A stretch of 45,451 nucleotides of DNA, from assembly GCA_017354375.1 (NCBI GenBank), contig JAFMRC010000007.1:1-45451 (forward strand), given 5' to 3'. This document shows, piece after piece, positions 16,045 to 24,040 of the stretch. Every line of letters starts with the position of its first letter. Position 1 is the stretch's first letter. The translations under genes were made by a program, and so were the position numbers. The stretch comes from Nocardiopsaceae bacterium. GTDB lineage: Bacteria; Actinomycetota; Actinomycetes; Streptosporangiales; Streptosporangiaceae. Below the pieces are notes generated by a model. That model saw only the letters and a list, made by a program, of their open reading frames with translations, did not search any database and was not told the origin of the DNA.

Positions 16045-16206
16045 TCACGTCACCAAGCGACGCGGATCCCCTGCGAGGGTACCGGTTTCCGGCCCGGCTC
16101 GGGTAGCTGGTGGAGCGCTGCCTTCGAGCTGGGGCCAGCGCTCGCGTACCCGGGCGGCCAGCCGCTGGCGCAGCGAGGCCTTGGCCGATTCCGGTGGCTT
16201 GGCCAT
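16045..16206 (-). pseudogene. Truncated remnant of a small actinobacterial hypothetical protein
   Basis: A 53-codon frame begins MAKPPESAKASLRQRL followed by AARVRERWPQLEG. From memory this is the typical N-terminus of a widespread family of about 100-residue actinobacterial proteins often found near integrases and other mobile genes. After about 30 residues the similarity is lost and the frame stops early, so it is a broken copy. It is too short for a normal gene screen. It lies directly beside the tRNA-like sequence on the same strand. Confidence 0.35.
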
Positions 16207-16486
16207 GCGGCCATCATGCCTTGCCCGCCAGGCTGCATCATGAAGCCCGTGCCTTCCACCACCCCCTATCCGACGCCAGTGCGCCGCACGATGGAGTATC
16301 TCCGCTCCGAGTCATCACACTAAACACTAGACGAACAGTCCCGAATAGTGTCGTCCGTACATTAGTATTGCTGCGTGCTGTCTATAGGAAGGGCAAACCG
16401 ACCATGGTTCCGGCATGAGCAGTCGATATACACTGGAGGTACTAGAGGCACCATAAGCCAGGTCCTCGCAGGAAGGAAGAGCGGCG

Positions 16487-16780
16487 ATGACGATGGCAGA
16501 ACAGACTCCCCGCCAGGTCGCGGTCAAGGTCTCCCCCGAAGGCGACAAGCTGATCACCAGCGGAGCCAACTACCTGCACATGAGCAAGAAGGACCTCGTC
16601 GAGGCCGCGGTCGTCTTCTACCTCAACGCCAGGCGCGAGGAGATGCAGGCCGGAATGCGGGAACTGCTCCGCCAGCTCGACGGCAGCCGGGCCGCGCAGG
16701 TCGCGATGCTCGCCGGAATCACCCGAGAGGAACTCGACGCCGTCGGCGGCGTGGACGAAGAGGACGACTTACCACCATGA
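16487..16780 (+). CDS. Small ribbon-helix-helix-like protein, first gene of a two-gene module
   Basis: 97-residue acidic protein. An N-terminal beta-like QVAVKVS segment is followed by two helices (about residues 20-55, with SKKDLVEAAVVFYLN), reminiscent of CopG/RHH DNA-binding folds. The C-terminal part is helical and ends in a cluster of acidic residues (GVDEEDDLPP). GGAAGGA precedes the start by about ten bases. Its stop overlaps the start of the next gene (ATGA), so they form a coupled pair. By architecture (small DNA-binding-like protein then a larger partner) it could be an antitoxin/toxin or regulator/effector pair, but I recognise neither family. Confidence 0.65.
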   Translation: MTMAEQTPRQVAVKVSPEGDKLITSGANYLHMSKKDLVEAAVVFYLNARREEMQAGMRELLRQLDGSRAAQVAMLAGITREELDAVGGVDEEDDLPP

Positions 16781-17547
16781 CCCAGCGGGCAAGGCCAACC
16801 CTGCGCTGCCTGCGCGAGGATCTCGCGCAGGCAATACCCAGCGCCGACATCCCGCTGGACGAGATCGACCACCCGCTCCTGGCCAAGGCCACCGAACGGC
16901 TCGCTGACAGCCAGGCCGCCCAGGAGCGCATTGCCGCGATCGATGACCAGGTGTTCTTCAAGGTCAAGGTCCAGCGCTGGCGCGGGCCCGTCTGGACCGA
17001 GGACACCGAGACCCCGTGGTGGCTCATCGCGGCAGGACACCGGCAAGAAGGCTCCCCCGACGACTTCTACGCCGCCCTCGCCTCTCGGGGAAAGTCCGCC
17101 CGCCGCCGTTACAACGCCGAGCACTCTGCCCCGCACGGTCACGCGACCTACACCGCGGACCTGCTCCCCCAGCGCGAAGACCGCGCGCGCTGGGCAGCCG
17201 AGTCCGCAGTGCGCACCAGGCGACAGCTCAAGGCCGTCGTGCATACACTGGTACGCCGCTCCCTTCTCGACGGACATGAGCACTCCGCCATGCTCGACGG
17301 AGCAGCCCTCGGTATCCAGATCCTCGCCGATGACGGCCATGAGACCTACGCCGCGATCCGCATCATCGGATCAGTTCCCCGTGACCTCGTCGCGATCATC
17401 CTGGTTCTTATCCCCGGATGCGCGCCCGATGCCTGGATGTCCGACTACGCCATGCCCGAACGCTCCGTTGCCCCCGAGGAACAGATCTGGTCCAACATCA
17501 TGGACCCCGTCGCCGCGGCCAAGTTCCTCAACGAGGAGAAGGAATAA
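16777..17547 (+). CDS. Protein of unknown function, partner of the RHH-like gene
   Basis: 256 residues, translated from an ATG overlapping the upstream stop; the frame extends upstream but that part is antisense-like noise over the first gene. I do not recognise it. It has a charged N-terminal half containing KVKVQRWRGPVWTEDTETPWWL and an Arg/His-rich middle, a more hydrophobic segment near residues 190-215 (IRIIGSVPRDLVAIILVLIPG) too short and polar-flanked to call a membrane anchor, and an acidic end. No signal peptide or catalytic motif is evident. Codon use looks native. Confidence 0.6.
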   Translation: MTQRARPTLRCLREDLAQAIPSADIPLDEIDHPLLAKATERLADSQAAQERIAAIDDQVFFKVKVQRWRGPVWTEDTETPWWLIAAGHRQEGSPDDFYAALASRGKSARRRYNAEHSAPHGHATYTADLLPQREDRARWAAESAVRTRRQLKAVVHTLVRRSLLDGHEHSAMLDGAALGIQILADDGHETYAAIRIIGSVPRDLVAIILVLIPGCAPDAWMSDYAMPERSVAPEEQIWSNIMDPVAAAKFLNEEKE

Positions 17548-17664
17548 GGTGCCACCGGACCGGCCGAATTTCTAATGGGCGGCTGGGAGAAAACGGTCAA
17601 GACGAGCCGCAGGTCGATGACCTGCTCGGGATGGCCATGAGCACGCTCCCATAATCTGTCTCGG

Positions 17665-18087
17665 CTATCCGTTGTAGGGCTCTATATCGCAGTTGTCGAG
17701 CGTGTGTGCCCGGAGCACCTGCAGCGCTCGCTCGGAGATGACCGCCTGCCCGTTCACGAGCACTCCGAAATCGTCCTCACCCGGCCTGCCCACGACGACG
17801 AGCCACCGGAACGCGGGCACCTCGGAGGTCCCGAAGTCGGCCGCTCCCTCAGACAGGGTCACCCGCGCGGCGTCCAGCCTGAACCCGGTCAAGCGGGACG
17901 CTTCAAGATCGGCAGCGAGTCGCCGGGTCACAAGGTAACAGGGAAAACTCTCGATGATGTCGTCCCCGAGCCAGTCGGTGATCACGTAGTGGACGGCGGA
18001 CACGCACGGCGGATGGACACTGGTGTCCATGACCGTGCCCTCGCCGAGTTCCCCGGCTACCTCCGGTTCGATGGTGTAGTAATCCAT
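17665..18087 (-). CDS. Conserved hypothetical protein, immunity-like
   Basis: 140 residues from the ATG at 18087, which has GGAG about nine bases upstream; a GTG at 18093 is too near that site. The sequence (DYYTIEPEVAG, ESFPCYLVTRRLA, LTGFRLD, FRWLVVVGRPG, DDFGV) matches a family I remember as frequent in Streptomyces genomes. It is comparable in style to polymorphic-toxin immunity proteins and DUF1629-like proteins, but I see no toxin gene beside it. Function is unknown. It is cytosolic, with no signal peptide or membrane segment. Confidence 0.65.
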   Translation of the reverse strand: MDYYTIEPEVAGELGEGTVMDTSVHPPCVSAVHYVITDWLGDDIIESFPCYLVTRRLAADLEASRLTGFRLDAARVTLSEGAADFGTSEVPAFRWLVVVGRPGEDDFGVLVNGQAVISERALQVLRAHTLDNCDIEPYNG

Positions 18088-18207
18088 GCCCACCGCTCCG
18101 CTGCACAGCGATCAGGCTCGCGGGGCCGCGGAACACGACCACCGAGCGCATTCATGTACAGCATGGCCATAACTGCATAGGGTTTGGTACATCTGGGGGG
18201 TGTCCAA

Positions 18208-19149
18208 TCAGGATGACAGACTCCGGCCTGCCAGCCGCCTGTCGGCGAGCGAGAGCCAGTCGATAACGGTCGCGCAGCGCGCGGGGTCTTCGGTGAGGCC
18301 GAGGTCCAGGCCCCACAGCTGGTAGTCAACGGCCCGCAGCAGCGTCCAGCCGCGCGCCAGTTCCGCGTCGAGCCCGGCCTCGTCCACCAGGGCGTCGAAC
18401 CGTCGCCGCAGCCCGGCCGACCCGCCCGCCTCCTCCAGCCTGCGCCACAGCAGCGGTGCGAGGCCGAACTCAGCGTCGCCGAGCATCACCTTCGGATCGA
18501 TCACCAGCCAGGGCTCACGCTCCCCTGCCAGCACGTTCTGGTAGTGCATGTCCCGGTTGGCAAGCAACCCTCCGGCACTCGGGGCGAGCGCGGTGGCTAC
18601 TTCGACCGCCGCGTCCAGGTCGCGCTCCGGAAACGGCCGCCCCGTGGCCCGCCATAGCGCCGGCAGTTCCGCGGCCAGTTCCAGCGCCCACTGCCGGAGC
18701 CTGGGGACCGGGCGCGCGTGCCACTCCGCTGGCACGGGTACGGCCAGCCGCCGCAGCAATCGCCCGGCGACCGGCACGGCGACGCTCAGGTCCGCATCCG
18801 CCAGGCGGCGCTGCGGATCGAGCCATTCGAGCAGCAGCGCCCCCGCCGCGACGTCCGCGTCGAGGAGCCGCACGGCGCCGCCGCCATTCCACAGCGCAAG
18901 CACCGCCGCTTCGTTCACCGTCTCGTCGTCGACCCACGACACTTTGAGCGCACACCGGGCATCACCGTGAAGCACCGGCAGCACAAGCGCCATGTAGCCG
19001 TGCATAGGATCGCCGTTTACCCGCAGACCCCATCGCACGCACAGTTCGGCGACTAGCTCCGGAAGCCGCGCCAGCCATGGCCGGGCAGCCTCGCCTTCAC
19101 GGGTCAAGGTGTCGGCCGCGAATCTCTCCGGCACGCTGATGACGGTCAC
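18208..19149 (-). CDS. Aminoglycoside/hydroxyurea phosphotransferase family protein, APH(6)-like
   Basis: 313-residue kinase of the APH(6)/hydroxyurea phosphotransferase family (PF04655). These enzymes phosphorylate streptomycin-type antibiotics or unknown small molecules. Visible landmarks are the nucleotide-fold Lys in CALKVSW, LLEWLDP, and the catalytic loop NRDMHYQNVL with the metal motif VIDPK about 14 residues later. The loop has NRD where the family usually has HGD, so the first His is replaced by Asn. The GTG start has AGGAG four to five bases upstream, which overlaps the end of a nucleotidyltransferase remnant. Actual substrate unknown; resistance is only a possibility. Confidence 0.85.
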   Translation of the reverse strand: MTVISVPERFAADTLTREGEAARPWLARLPELVAELCVRWGLRVNGDPMHGYMALVLPVLHGDARCALKVSWVDDETVNEAAVLALWNGGGAVRLLDADVAAGALLLEWLDPQRRLADADLSVAVPVAGRLLRRLAVPVPAEWHARPVPRLRQWALELAAELPALWRATGRPFPERDLDAAVEVATALAPSAGGLLANRDMHYQNVLAGEREPWLVIDPKVMLGDAEFGLAPLLWRRLEEAGGSAGLRRRFDALVDEAGLDAELARGWTLLRAVDYQLWGLDLGLTEDPARCATVIDWLSLADRRLAGRSLSS

Positions 19150-19156
19150 AAGGCTC

Positions 19157-19342
19157 CTAAGCGCCGCTGGCCGGCCACTCCAGGACGGTCAGTTCGGGCC
19201 ACTGCTCGCGCCAGCGTCGCACCTTGGCCTCGTAGACCGACCGGGGGGCAAGCACGGGATTGGGCCGTACGACAAGGTTGAATACGTCGGACAGCCCATG
19301 AGGCGCGTAGATGCTCCACTGGCCATCTGGCTCTAGGCGGTT
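19157..19342 (-). pseudogene. C-terminal remnant of a nucleotidyltransferase family protein
   Basis: The minus-strand frame ending at the TAG (19159-19157) encodes RLEPDGQWSIYAPHGL, then SDVFNLVVRPNPVLAPRSVYE and an Arg/Trp-rich end with WPELTVLEWP. This is the C-terminus of actinobacterial nucleotidyltransferase-fold proteins (PF06042-like, from memory). The rest of the gene is missing: the frame is closed by a TGA at about 19375 and another gene occupies the upstream sequence. It ends eight bases before the APH-like gene, so the two were probably an operon before the deletion. Confidence 0.6.
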
Positions 19343-19797
19343 GCGGTGAAGACCGCGTGAACGTATTCGAGCTCAAGGAAAGCGACAACGGTGCCGACGT
19401 CGGCGGAGAGGACCACGATCGGCTCTTTTACGGCGGTGCGCAGCAGGCGCGTCCAGCCGGGTGCCTGGGCGCAGCTGATCCACGGACGGATGCTCAGATG
19501 GGTGGCTGCGTAGCAGTTACCCTCGATCCCGTGGCGTGCGAGTTGCTCCTCAGTCCACGCCGCTAGGGCATCCGGCTCGGCGTCATCTGAGATGACCGCA
19601 TCTGGTTCGGTCTCGATTTCCCAGAAGCGCGCGGTTGCCTCGGCGACCCAGGAGGGAGCCTCAGCCATCGTCGGCGCTCTGTCGGTCAGTACCGGGCCGA
19701 GCGCGTTCTCGATGGCCACCAGCTCTTTCCGCTCGCGAAAAATGCGAAGCTTGGCTTGGAGCTCGCTCTCCTTACCCACCACAGCTATCACCAGCAT
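19333..19797 (-). CDS. Hypothetical protein
   Basis: 154 residues, beginning MLVIAVVGKESELQ with a GGGGA site about seven bases upstream. The middle (WVAEATARFWEIE, WTEEQLARHG) is helical and the end is hydrophobic without being a membrane helix. I do not recognise the family. The 3' end runs directly into, and slightly overlaps, the nucleotidyltransferase remnant in another frame, so the C-terminus may itself have been created by the deletion. It is divergent from the SMI1/KNR4-like gene. Confidence 0.5.
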   Translation of the reverse strand: MLVIAVVGKESELQAKLRIFRERKELVAIENALGPVLTDRAPTMAEAPSWVAEATARFWEIETEPDAVISDDAEPDALAAWTEEQLARHGIEGNCYAATHLSIRPWISCAQAPGWTRLLRTAVKEPIVVLSADVGTVVAFLELEYVHAVFTATA

Positions 19798-19835
19798 CGA
19801 GGTCCCCAGCTGCGATCATCCGTAAACTCACGAAC

Positions 19836-20705
19836 GTGACCGCGATCGACGAGCTGATCCGCCTCGTGCCCCCGCCCGCCGCGCCAGTCCACGCACGCGG
19901 GGACTGGCAGCAGGTCGAATCCAGCCTGGGACTCGGGCTGCCTGCCGATTTCAAGCAGCTGATCGAGCACTACGGACTGGGACAGTTCGTCGACTTCATC
20001 ACGCCCCTGACGCCTTTCGGCCGGTACGACCTGCTGATGCGCGGCATACGCGATCTCCAGGAATCCGAGCGTGCCTTCCGCGCCTTCGGCACCGATGAGG
20101 ACCCGTACACCTCCGACCCCGATGCGAGCCCGTACGCCATCTACCCCGAACCCGGCGGCCTGCTGCAATGGGCCGGTACCGACAACGGAGACCTGCTGTG
20201 CTGGCTGACCGAGGGTGACCCCGACCAGTGGACGACCGTCGCCTGGAACCAGCGCGACCAGTGCCACGACGCTCACCCGGTCGGGGCCGTCGGCTTCCTC
20301 CACGGCTGGCTGACCGGCCGCATCGTTACCACGGTCTTCCGCTCCCGCGACCGCGACGAGCCCGCGCCCTGGTTCGAGCCCTACCGCGACCTCAGGCAGG
20401 TGTACGTCAGGCTCTCCGACAGCGCCGTCCCGTACGATGATCGCCTTCGGATCCTGCGGGACTCACTCGCCCCCACGGCCAGCCGCGGCGGCTACGAGCG
20501 CGACGGCTCCCGGCAAGACCACTTCGCCGCGACCGGGCGCGGATGGCGGCTGACGTATGAAACCGCCTACGGCCACCAGATCCGGATCGCCTTCCCGCCC
20601 GAGGACGAGAAGCAGGCCCGGTCCCTCCTGCTCGACGCCGTCGGCCGCATGGGCTGCACGGTAACGGCCATTACGACTGACCGCGGACAGCCCACCTGGA
20701 CCTGA
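19836..20705 (+). CDS. SMI1/KNR4-family protein
   Basis: 289-residue cytosolic protein. The first about 200 residues have the SUKH/SMI1-KNR4 layout: W-QQVESSLGLGLPADFKQLIEHYG, then YPEPGGLLQWAGTDNGDLLCWLT, DPDQWTTVAW and a helix with GFLHGWLTGR. This superfamily often provides immunity to contact-dependent or secreted nuclease toxins, though many members in actinomycetes have no known partner. The last 90 residues are a separate alpha/beta piece. GTG 19836 is selected because the conserved helix begins right after it; the upstream open frame is a shadow of the divergent gene. No toxin gene is next to it. Confidence 0.75.
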   Translation: MTAIDELIRLVPPPAAPVHARGDWQQVESSLGLGLPADFKQLIEHYGLGQFVDFITPLTPFGRYDLLMRGIRDLQESERAFRAFGTDEDPYTSDPDASPYAIYPEPGGLLQWAGTDNGDLLCWLTEGDPDQWTTVAWNQRDQCHDAHPVGAVGFLHGWLTGRIVTTVFRSRDRDEPAPWFEPYRDLRQVYVRLSDSAVPYDDRLRILRDSLAPTASRGGYERDGSRQDHFAATGRGWRLTYETAYGHQIRIAFPPEDEKQARSLLLDAVGRMGCTVTAITTDRGQPTWT

Positions 20706-20760
20706 GGCCCTGCCCGGCACAGCCTAGGGCGAAGGCCTACATCGCGCAGTGCGGGGATGG

Positions 20761-22665
20761 TCAGCGGGTGATGCCGGGGCTGGTGGTGTCCTCCATGCCC
20801 AGGTCCGTGTTGTTGACGGTGTATCCGGTTCCGAAGTGCAGGGTGGCCAGCTTGTCGATGTTGGTCTCCATCGCGGCCTCGTACTCCCCGTTGGGCTCGA
20901 TGGCGAGCGAGGGGCTGGTTCCGGCCTTCATCCCGGCGGTGGTGGTGAAGTTGGAACCACTGGACTTATACCCCGCGAGCAGGTTGTTGTTGGCGTTGAA
21001 CACCACCATGAAGGAGTTGTCGGACTGGACCGCGACCGCCGGGCTGGCGGTGGTGTCCATGCCGAGGTCGGTGGGGTTGACGGTGTAGCCGCTGCCAAAG
21101 TGGACCGTGGCCAGCTTGCCGGTGTTGGCCTGGATGGCGGCCTCATAGCCGCCGTCGGGCCTGGCCGCGATCGAGGGGCTGGTTCCGGCCTTCATCCCGG
21201 CGGTGGTGGTGAAGTTGGAGCCGCTGGACTTGTACCCGGCGAGCAGTCCGTTGTTGGCCTCGAACACGACGATGTAGGAGTTGTCGGACTGGACGGCGAT
21301 CGACGGGGACGTTCCGGGCATCATCCCCAGGTCGGTGTCGGTGGCCTTCTGGCTGGAGTTGTACAGCACCAGGTGGTTGTTGTTGGCCTGGAACGCCGCG
21401 ATCCAGCCGCCGCCGTGCAGGCCCGCGATCGCCGGGCTGCTGCCGGAGTCCATCCCCTCGTCGGTGTTCAGCGTGCCGCCGCCGAGGTGGCTCAGCCCTA
21501 GCTTGTCGTTGTTGGCCTCGAACGCGGACTCGAAGGTGCCGTCGGACAGCGTCGCGACCGACGGGGATGTCCCGGGCATCATCCCGAGCGTGGTGTTGAA
21601 GTTGGAACCGCTATCGCTGTATCCCGCCAGCGTGCTGGTGTTGGCCTGGAACACGACCTTGAACGCGAATGGCTTCGGAGGGTTGCCGCCAGGGATGGTC
21701 GGGCCGAAGGTGCTGCCGGGATCCGAGCTGTTGTGCGTGCCGGACGGGGCGCCGTTGATCGGGTCGTACTGGCCGGGGTCGGACAGGTTCGTGTTGGGAG
21801 TCTGGGCGTCCCCCAGGTAGTTCTTGTAGGTGCCGTCGTCGTAGGTGGTCCACGGCGAGAAGCCGCCGGCGGCGTCGTACTTGTTGACGGCCCCCTCGGC
21901 GTTGTTCCAGGGGTCAAGGAGCTGGTAGTCCTCGCCGAAGGTGCCGGGAACCGAGTCCCCGGGAGTGATCTGCCACAGGCCCCAGCCGGTCGTGGAGTAC
22001 GGCTGGCCCGCCTGGATGATGCCCGGCTCGAACGAGGACTCCGCGCCGGTGATCGCCTCCGAGGTAATGGCCGTCGATGACGGGCCGCCCGCCAGCTCCC
22101 AGTACCCGCCGATGGCCGCGGTGTTCAGGGTGCCGCTGGACGCCGCGGGCCGGATGCCCCGCGACGACGGCCCCGCCGGCGCGGGCTTGGCCGACGAGCC
22201 CGCGGGCTGTGGCGTCTCGTCAAAAGACAGGTTCCGCTTGAACCCGCTCGGTGTGGTACCGGTCACGTGCATCGTCAGCGTGGTGAACAGGGTCTTCCCG
22301 TTGGCCTGAACAGCTGGGTCGGACAGGGTGATGTCCGCGGTGGTGTGATCCTTCCGGGTGGCGCTGGCAGTGACTCCGGCCAGCCAGGAAACGGTCGAGG
22401 TCGCGCTCGCCTTCGTCGCGTTCCAGCTCTGCCAGTGCAGGTGGCCGGCGATCATCCCGTGATCGGCGCAGGTCAGTATCAGGCCGCTGGGCCGGGTCAG
22501 CGCCGTCCCCGTGCCGCAGTCCCTTACCGCCGGGCTCGCGGTGGTGCCCGCCGTGCTCGCGTTCGCGGGCATTCCCGCCGTCAGGGCGATCCCGCCGCCG
22601 GCCAGCGACACGGCCAGCATGGTCGTGAGCTTCCGTCTCAGCACTGTGTTTTTCCGTCTCAGCAT
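20761..22665 (-). CDS. Secreted lysozyme/transglycosylase-like protein with seven-repeat beta-propeller
   Basis: About 634 residues with an Arg-rich signal peptide (MLRRKN...AGMPANA). A N-terminal secreted domain is followed by a lysozyme-like domain (ITGAESSFEPGIIQ with the likely catalytic Glu, then TGWGLWQITPGDS). The C-terminal half is seven repeats of about 43-45 residues built on SPSIA - (I/Y)VVFEANNGLLAGY - GM(K/D)AGT, as expected for a seven-bladed PLL-like lectin propeller. It probably binds glycans or cell wall and cleaves peptidoglycan outside the cell. It is the last gene of the GH16-GH27 operon. Starts at TTG 22695, ATG 22683 or ATG 22665 are possible; 22665 has GAGG about ten bases upstream. 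The N-terminal part overlaps the run-on end of GH27. Confidence 0.82.
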   Translation of the reverse strand: MLRRKNTVLRRKLTTMLAVSLAGGGIALTAGMPANASTAGTTASPAVRDCGTGTALTRPSGLILTCADHGMIAGHLHWQSWNATKASATSTVSWLAGVTASATRKDHTTADITLSDPAVQANGKTLFTTLTMHVTGTTPSGFKRNLSFDETPQPAGSSAKPAPAGPSSRGIRPAASSGTLNTAAIGGYWELAGGPSSTAITSEAITGAESSFEPGIIQAGQPYSTTGWGLWQITPGDSVPGTFGEDYQLLDPWNNAEGAVNKYDAAGGFSPWTTYDDGTYKNYLGDAQTPNTNLSDPGQYDPINGAPSGTHNSSDPGSTFGPTIPGGNPPKPFAFKVVFQANTSTLAGYSDSGSNFNTTLGMMPGTSPSVATLSDGTFESAFEANNDKLGLSHLGGGTLNTDEGMDSGSSPAIAGLHGGGWIAAFQANNNHLVLYNSSQKATDTDLGMMPGTSPSIAVQSDNSYIVVFEANNGLLAGYKSSGSNFTTTAGMKAGTSPSIAARPDGGYEAAIQANTGKLATVHFGSGYTVNPTDLGMDTTASPAVAVQSDNSFMVVFNANNNLLAGYKSSGSNFTTTAGMKAGTSPSLAIEPNGEYEAAMETNIDKLATLHFGTGYTVNNTDLGMEDTTSPGITR

Positions 22666-24025
22666 TGTGCTGTGGCCTCGCATTCCCGGGTTCAATGGGC
22701 GTGGATGCTGAACTGCATAAGCTCACGGGCTTGATCACCATCGTTTCCGTCCCGCCCGGCGGAAGGGTGATGTGAATGCCGCTGAAGGTGGTGGTCTCGT
22801 TTTTCCAGACGTTGTAGCCGGTCGCCTCCGGCGCGCTGATCCCTAGCTGGGACAGCGTGAAGTCCTCGGTGCTCGAGGCGGTGGTGTTCAGGTTCGCGAA
22901 CAGGACCGCCGTGCCGCCGTCGGCCTGCTTGAATACCGCCTCGATGTTCCCGTCCGCGCTGGTCACGGACTTTGATGCCTGCGATCCGCTCTGGTCGATC
23001 GCGATGATGTTGGGGTTCTTCAGCGCAGCCAGTTCGTCCGGGGTCAGCGTGGTCAGGTCCGTGGAGATGAGCAGCGGGCTGGCCTCTTCCGCCCAGACGG
23101 AAAGCTGGCTCTCCTCGTCGGCGAGCGACCAGCCAAACGGGTGCGCCGAGACCGTGCCGGGCACCAGCATGTCGAGGTCGTTCCAGTGGCCGGGACGGGC
23201 GTAGCTGTACAGGGGCAGGTCCGAGGCGAGATGGCCGAGGATCGTGTCCGAGGCGGAGTCCGCGGGCGATTCGTCGTAGGCCACCCGCCACATGTTGGCG
23301 AAGGTGGACGAGGACTGGACGGACTGCGTGAAGCCGGGCTGCCCCATCACGTAGATGGGCAGTTCCTCGCTGTAGACGACGTTCGGGTTGGCCGCTCGCA
23401 GGTCCGCGCCGTACTCCTCGAACGAACTGGTCAGCGAGGCGAGGGTGGTGCCGGACGGGAGCCCGCCGCACTCGTCGATCTTCACGAAATCGACCCCCCA
23501 GTCCGCGAACGTCCGGGCATCTTGCGCGTAGTGGTTGCCCGCCGCGGTGGTTCCTCCGCTGCCGGGCAGGCCCTGGCAGGTCCGGGTGCCGATGGCCTCG
23601 TAGATCCCGAACTTGAGGCCGAGCGCGTGGATCTGGCTTGCCAGCCACGGGATGCCGTTCGGGTACCTGGTCGTGTTCCACGTCAGCGAGCCGTCGCTGG
23701 TACGCGAGGTCGCTGTCCAGCCGTCATCCAGGTTAACGGTGTCGTAGCCCGCGGCGGCGAGCCCGCTGCTCACCAGGTAGTCGGCCTGTGCCAGCACCTC
23801 GCTCTGGGTGGCCCCGGCACCGAACTGGTACCACGTGTTGTAGCCCATAACCGGGAGCTGCCCGAACGCCGACGATGCGGCGTCCAGGGCGTGCGCTGCA
23901 CCCGAGGGGCGCGCGGCACCCGGGGCGTTAAGGGCGGCGTGCGCGGCGGACGTGGTCATGGCCACGGCGACCGTCACGGCAGTGATCAGCGACCCGACGG
24001 CCGCCGCGATACGTATCCTCATCAT
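22220..24025 (-). CDS. Secreted GH27-family glycosidase with anomalous run-on C-terminus
   Basis: Alpha-galactosidase-type family 27 enzyme. Signal peptide ends ...TTSAAHA; then PVMGYNTWYQFG, YDTVNLDDGW, the nucleophile Asp in FVKIDECGG and a probable acid/base Asp in WRVAYDES. The catalytic barrel and the C-terminal beta domain end near TETMVIKPVS (about 22722). Beyond that the frame has no stop and continues about 165 codons, out of frame, through the start of the next gene, giving Arg/His-rich low-complexity protein. This tail is unlike any GH27 and suggests a lost stop or frameshift. ATG 24025 (GGGAG upstream) is chosen over ATG 24040, which abuts the GH16 stop. Acts outside the cell with its neighbours. 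Confidence 0.85.
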   Translation of the reverse strand: MMRIRIAAAVGSLITAVTVAVAMTTSAAHAALNAPGAARPSGAAHALDAASSAFGQLPVMGYNTWYQFGAGATQSEVLAQADYLVSSGLAAAGYDTVNLDDGWTATSRTSDGSLTWNTTRYPNGIPWLASQIHALGLKFGIYEAIGTRTCQGLPGSGGTTAAGNHYAQDARTFADWGVDFVKIDECGGLPSGTTLASLTSSFEEYGADLRAANPNVVYSEELPIYVMGQPGFTQSVQSSSTFANMWRVAYDESPADSASDTILGHLASDLPLYSYARPGHWNDLDMLVPGTVSAHPFGWSLADEESQLSVWAEEASPLLISTDLTTLTPDELAALKNPNIIAIDQSGSQASKSVTSADGNIEAVFKQADGGTAVLFANLNTTASSTEDFTLSQLGISAPEATGYNVWKNETTTFSGIHITLPPGGTETMVIKPVSLCSSASTPIEPGNARPQHNAETEKHSAETEAHDHAGRVAGRRRDRPDGGNAREREHGGHHREPGGKGLRHGDGADPAQRPDTDLRRSRDDRRPPALAELERDEGERDLDRFLAGRSHCQRHPEGSHHRGHHPVRPSCSGQREDPVHHADDARDRYHTERVQAEPVF

Positions 24026-24040
24026 CCGGCTCCCGGGCAT

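Larger units (their letters stand above)
15623..16486. other. 864-base region without an intact gene
   Basis: This stretch has lower GC and no convincing intact coding region; an open frame at 15627-15815 has no family resemblance and is probably spurious. It contains the tRNA-like sequence (15971-16040) and the short gene remnant (16045-16206), listed separately. The last 100 bases probably hold the promoter of the two-gene module beginning at 16487. It looks like a junction between the biosynthetic cluster and inserted accessory DNA. Confidence 0.6.
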
